From contig NZ_ATXT01000013.1 in NCBI RefSeq assembly GCF_000421825.1, positions 248,001-312,000 of the forward strand: 64,000 nt of DNA. Direction: 5' to 3'. Each line of letters begins with the position of its first letter. Within the stretch, counting starts at the first letter, position 1. The notes below the pieces were generated by a model. That model searched no databases, was not told where the DNA came from, and saw only the letters and a list, made by a program, of their open reading frames with translations. Source of the stretch: Humibacter albus DSM 18994. GTDB taxonomy: Bacteria > Actinomycetota > Actinomycetes > Actinomycetales > Microbacteriaceae. The translations under genes were made by a program, and so were the position numbers. Below, piece after piece: positions 60,948 through 64,000 of the stretch.

Positions 60948-63434
60948 TCACTGCATGCGGCGCTTCCGCCGTGCGACGAGGATGCCCGCCCCGGCGCCCA
61001 GCACCGCGAGCGATCCCAGCGCCGGCCAGAGCACGTCGGATCCGGTGCTCGCCAGGTCCGCTCCGTCGGCGGCGGGGTCGGCACCCGTGCCGGCCGGGTC
61101 GGAGGCTTGTCCGCCCTGCGAACCGGATCCCTGCGAACCGGATCCCTGGTCGCTCGAACCCTGGTCGCCCTGGTCTCCGGATCCCTGGTCGCCGCCGGTG
61201 GACTGCGCCGGGTCGGTATCGAACGTGACGTACTGCGAGGCGTCCCCGGGGCTCTGCTGCTCCAGTCGGAACGCGCCGTCCTCGTACACCAGCGCCAGGC
61301 CGCTGTTGCGATTCACGAGCCGGTAGGTGGTTGAACCCGCCAGTGATGTGGAGCTCATGGATGCAGCGGCCTCCGTCGCTGTCGCCGCCTTCGCTCCCGA
61401 ACTGCTCGCGTTCGCCGGGGAGTGAGGTGCCACGACCTGCACGTACCATTCGTCACTGCCGCCGGGGCTGCCGAAGCCACCGTTGCCGGCCGGGTCGGCG
61501 TCGGGCAGCTTTGCGCCGTCGGCCGCCGTGGCGCCCATGGCGCGCTGCGCGGCGGCGGAGGACCCGCTGACCTGCAGGTAGCTGCCGTCGGCCGCGTTCT
61601 GCAGCCGGTAGAAGCCGCTGCCGTACGCGTAGTCCGGATCGTCCACCGTCACGAGCTTCCACTGCGTCGACGTGTCGCTCGTGCCGTGGGGGCCGAGCAT
61701 CTTGTCACCGATCGTGATCGTGTAGGGGGTCGAGGCATCCACGGTCGCACCGTCGACATCCTTGGGATCGCGGTGCACCGTGTAGACCTTCTGGTCCGTG
61801 TGCGGCGTCATCGCCACCCGTGTCACGGCGCCACCGGGAATGTCGGAGAGCGTCAGGAATGACGACCCCGTCACGTTCTGGTTGGTGAGGCTGCCCGAGT
61901 CGAGCGTGGTGAGGTATCCGCCGTACGAGCCGTCGGGGAGCGTGCCGACGACCTGCCACGACGAGGGGTCGCCGAGGTCGGCGGTGTCGTAGACGTTGCC
62001 GTCGTAACCGACGATGCGGTATGTCTCGGAGAAGGCGTCGTAGCTGATCGCGGACTCGTTGTTGCCCAGCGGAAGGTGGAAGAGCAGCCCGGAGTCCGGG
62101 TCCTCCCAGTACGAGGTGCCGGTGATGATCTGCTGCACGGTCTGCTGGCCGGTGTCGGGGCTGGTCCAGGTGACGTAGATGCCGCCGGTGAACACCTTCT
62201 TGCCGTCCTGGTAGACGTCGTCCTTCGCGACGACGTTCACGCTCTCGCCCGTGATCGGATCGGTGTAGTCCACGGCCGGAACGCTGGCGCCGGAGGCGTC
62301 GACGATCGTGTGGGCGAAGGTGTTCGCCGTGTATTGGTTGCCGTCGGCGTCGCGGAACTTCAGGATGTGATCGCTCGCGACAGAGGACGCCTGCACGCTC
62401 ACCTTCGCACCGTCGGAGTTCGTACCCGAGTAGGAGACGGCATCCGTCGCGGGGTCGTACGACATGCCCATTCCTGCGGGGCCGCCGACGCTGCCGTCGA
62501 TGCCGCCCAGCCCGGGCTGGTCCCACGAACCGTCGTAGTACTTCTCCCAGGTGCCCGGAGCCATGTTCTCGCTTATCGGCGCCCTGGCCATCTCGGTCCA
62601 GCTGGCCACCGTGCTCGCGTACGGCTTCTTGTAGATCTTGACGTTGTAGCTGATGTAGAAGTACCCCGTCGAGTAGTCGACGAAGAGGCGGCATCCGGAG
62701 TCGCCGAACGGATACGTCGTGCCCGGTGACGACGTGTCGTCGACGATGCCGTTGCCGCTGGCGTCGTTGTCGTCCCAGTGCGAGGTGAGCACGGGGCCCT
62801 GGTACTGCCAGCTGGTGCCCTCGTCCTTCGACGTGGCGAGCAGGATGCGGTCGTTGTGCAGACCGGTGCTGACCTTGTCGGCGACCGTGGCATCCGCTCC
62901 CTTCGTCTGCCACGGATCGAACTGGTACTCGTCGTTCAGCAGCGCGTACCAGTCGCCGCTCGTGGGCTCGACCCAGACGCCGATGACGTCGCAGTGATCG
63001 TCCTGCTGCGGCGACGGGATCGGGAAGACGCTCGACTCGTCGACCTTGTAACAGATGCTGCCCGGGTCTTCGAAGTGCGCGTTCGCGGTGACGGAGGTCG
63101 TCGATCCGTTGGAGACGCCTGCCGCCGTGGCGCCGAAGTCGTCGTTCGTGAACGTCTTGGCCCAGCCGCTGTTCGGCGCGTAGGGGGTGTCGCCGGTGCT
63201 CCAGTGGAACACGCCGTCCTTGCCGACGAACGCGCTGCCGGCGATGTCCGACGTCATCGCGCCGGGCATCGTCACCGTGGAGACGGATTTGTAGGCCGGG
63301 GGTGTGAGCGCGGAGTCGGCCGCGAAGCTGCTCGTGGCCGGCACGATGGCCAGAGCGGCCGCCCCGGCGAGGGCGATAGCGGTTCCCGCGCGCCGGCGTC
63401 GTCGTGCCGACGAGGGGGTGTCGGGGAGATGCAT
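60948..63434 (-). CDS. LAxTG cell-wall-anchored surface protein
   Basis: An 828-residue exported protein. Start 63434 (MHLPDTPSS) has AAAGG upstream; a second ATG 21 bases earlier lacks one. A basic signal peptide ends near ATSSFAADS. The body (about 45-560) looks like a beta-propeller-type carbohydrate-active domain (HWSTGDTPYAPNSGWAKTF, DEGTSWQYQGPVL and GYFYISYNVKIY). Residues near 590-680 resemble a ricin-type lectin (FYRLQNAADGSYLQVSG). A Gln/Gly/Ser-rich spacer leads to LASTG, a hydrophobic helix and basic RRKRRMQ: a class E sortase signal. It lies between a fucoside-binding pseudogene and a GH29 gene. Enzymatic activity is not established. Confidence 0.75.
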   Translation of the reverse strand: MHLPDTPSSARRRRRAGTAIALAGAAALAIVPATSSFAADSALTPPAYKSVSTVTMPGAMTSDIAGSAFVGKDGVFHWSTGDTPYAPNSGWAKTFTNDDFGATAAGVSNGSTTSVTANAHFEDPGSICYKVDESSVFPIPSPQQDDHCDVIGVWVEPTSGDWYALLNDEYQFDPWQTKGADATVADKVSTGLHNDRILLATSKDEGTSWQYQGPVLTSHWDDNDASGNGIVDDTSSPGTTYPFGDSGCRLFVDYSTGYFYISYNVKIYKKPYASTVASWTEMARAPISENMAPGTWEKYYDGSWDQPGLGGIDGSVGGPAGMGMSYDPATDAVSYSGTNSDGAKVSVQASSVASDHILKFRDADGNQYTANTFAHTIVDASGASVPAVDYTDPITGESVNVVAKDDVYQDGKKVFTGGIYVTWTSPDTGQQTVQQIITGTSYWEDPDSGLLFHLPLGNNESAISYDAFSETYRIVGYDGNVYDTADLGDPSSWQVVGTLPDGSYGGYLTTLDSGSLTNQNVTGSSFLTLSDIPGGAVTRVAMTPHTDQKVYTVHRDPKDVDGATVDASTPYTITIGDKMLGPHGTSDTSTQWKLVTVDDPDYAYGSGFYRLQNAADGSYLQVSGSSAAAQRAMGATAADGAKLPDADPAGNGGFGSPGGSDEWYVQVVAPHSPANASSSGAKAATATEAAASMSSTSLAGSTTYRLVNRNSGLALVYEDGAFRLEQQSPGDASQYVTFDTDPAQSTGGDQGSGDQGDQGSSDQGSGSQGSGSQGGQASDPAGTGADPAADGADLASTGSDVLWPALGSLAVLGAGAGILVARRKRRMQ

Positions 63435-63510
63435 GGGCGTGTGACCTTTCTTCATTGATCGGTACTGCGTCTTCGTGGATGGGCGCGGCGCCGCTTCGCG
63501 CCGCCGTTCG

Positions 63511-64000
63511 TCAGACGTCGGCGAGGTCGGGATTGACCTCGGCCGACGGGGCGGTCTCGTGGTGCCGCGTCTCGATCGCGAAGACCGGGGGAGCGGATGC
63601 GGCGCGGTCCACGCCGATCCGGATGGCGCGGTCGCCGCGATGCTCGAACGGGACGGCCTCGCCCGTGTCGAGCGCCGTGAGACGGTGGATCCGAATGTCC
63701 TCCGGCAGTTGCAGCACGACCGCACCGGAGACCGGGATGCGCGTGACGATCGCGTAGACCACGCCGGTCTCGGCGTTGCGCGTGTAGAACCCCCAGCCCG
63801 GATAGTCCCAGCCCTCGGCCACGCCGCAGCCGTAGACGCACGCGCCGTTCGCGGCGAGCCACGCGCCGACGGTGCCCACGACATCCTGCTCGAACTCCGG
63901 GAAAGAGCCGTCGCCGCGCGGACCGAAGTTCAGCAGCAGGTTGCCGCCCAGACTCACGGCGTGCACGAGCTGTTCGACGAGCTCGAGCGGATGCTTGTGG
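63511..64000 (-). CDS. GH29 alpha-L-fucosidase, C-terminal part (cut by window edge)
   Basis: The last 162 residues of a protein that continues beyond the right edge. The opening LVEQLVHAVSLGGNLLLNFG followed by PRGDGSFPEFEQDV is the typical end of the GH29 catalytic domain, followed by a beta-sandwich (AVVLQLPEDIRIHRLTALDT). It is the second GH29 in the window and lies 77 bases upstream of the LAxTG gene, so both may be one operon. Confidence 0.85.
   Translation of the reverse strand, partial: HKHPLELVEQLVHAVSLGGNLLLNFGPRGDGSFPEFEQDVVGTVGAWLAANGACVYGCGVAEGWDYPGWGFYTRNAETGVVYAIVTRIPVSGAVVLQLPEDIRIHRLTALDTGEAVPFEHRGDRAIRIGVDRAASAPPVFAIETRHHETAPSAEVNPDLADV

Overview
The window is a 64-kb stretch of a high-GC Gram-positive chromosome, most likely an actinobacterium of the Microbacteriaceae type. 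Reasons: strong G/C at third codon positions, many GTG/TTG starts behind clear AAGGAG-type ribosome sites, long spurious open frames on both strands, carbohydrate ABC importers without their own ATPase, an LAxTG sorting signal and a dense GGATGC/GCATCC hexamer. I see no phage, transposase, CRISPR array or rRNA; one tRNA-Ser(GCT) is present. The taxonomic guess rests on gene content and style only.

Layout. 0-3.6 kb: a sugar ABC importer (two permeases, lipoprotein) under a LacI-type dual operator. 3.7-7.9 kb: a polyamine-type ABC importer (binding protein, two permeases) coupled to a class V aminotransferase, with no ATPase gene. 8-15.9 kb: housekeeping and stress genes (aldo/keto reductase with divergent TetR, LytR-CpsA-Psr protein, tRNA-Ser, TMEM175-like channel, a lone ScoMcrA-head-domain protein, SDR and peroxiredoxin with divergent TetR). 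16-25 kb: the most unusual block, four transcription units in two divergent pairs: MTA-phosphorylase-like enzyme, NAD-epimerase, polytopic membrane protein; heme-b-type membrane protein, Tat-exported molybdopterin oxidoreductase, membrane protein; GT2 glycosyltransferase, DUF2064 transferase, methyltransferase; OmpR response regulator and histidine kinase. Both divergent promoter regions carry near-identical 18-bp boxes, which links all four units to one two-component system.

25-33 kb: a GH106-like glycosidase with a MarR regulator, an OsmC/flavoprotein pair, and PadR with a UbiB-like kinase. 33.5-39.5 kb: an arabinoside locus (LacI regulator, ABC importer, GH51 arabinofuranosidase). 39.6-44 kb: small enzymes, a NarL-type two-component system, a CPBP protease and a detached sensor-domain protein. 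44-47.5 kb: a molybdate locus (HTH-TOBE regulator, WtpA/ModA-like lipoprotein, fused ModB-ModC), which could supply the metal for the molybdopterin enzyme at 20 kb. 47.6-64 kb: glycan utilisation: a large secreted multimodular protein, a ROK regulator divergent from an operon of ABC importer, two Gfo/Idh/MocA dehydrogenases and a GH29 fucosidase, then a binding-protein pseudogene with two in-frame TAG codons, an LAxTG wall-anchored protein and the end of a second GH29 gene cut by the window edge.

Overall this is a plant- or glycan-associated soil actinobacterium equipped to import arabinose-, fucose- and rhamnose-containing oligosaccharides. The candidate for an undescribed system is the 16-25 kb two-component-controlled nucleoside/sugar/molybdopterin block.
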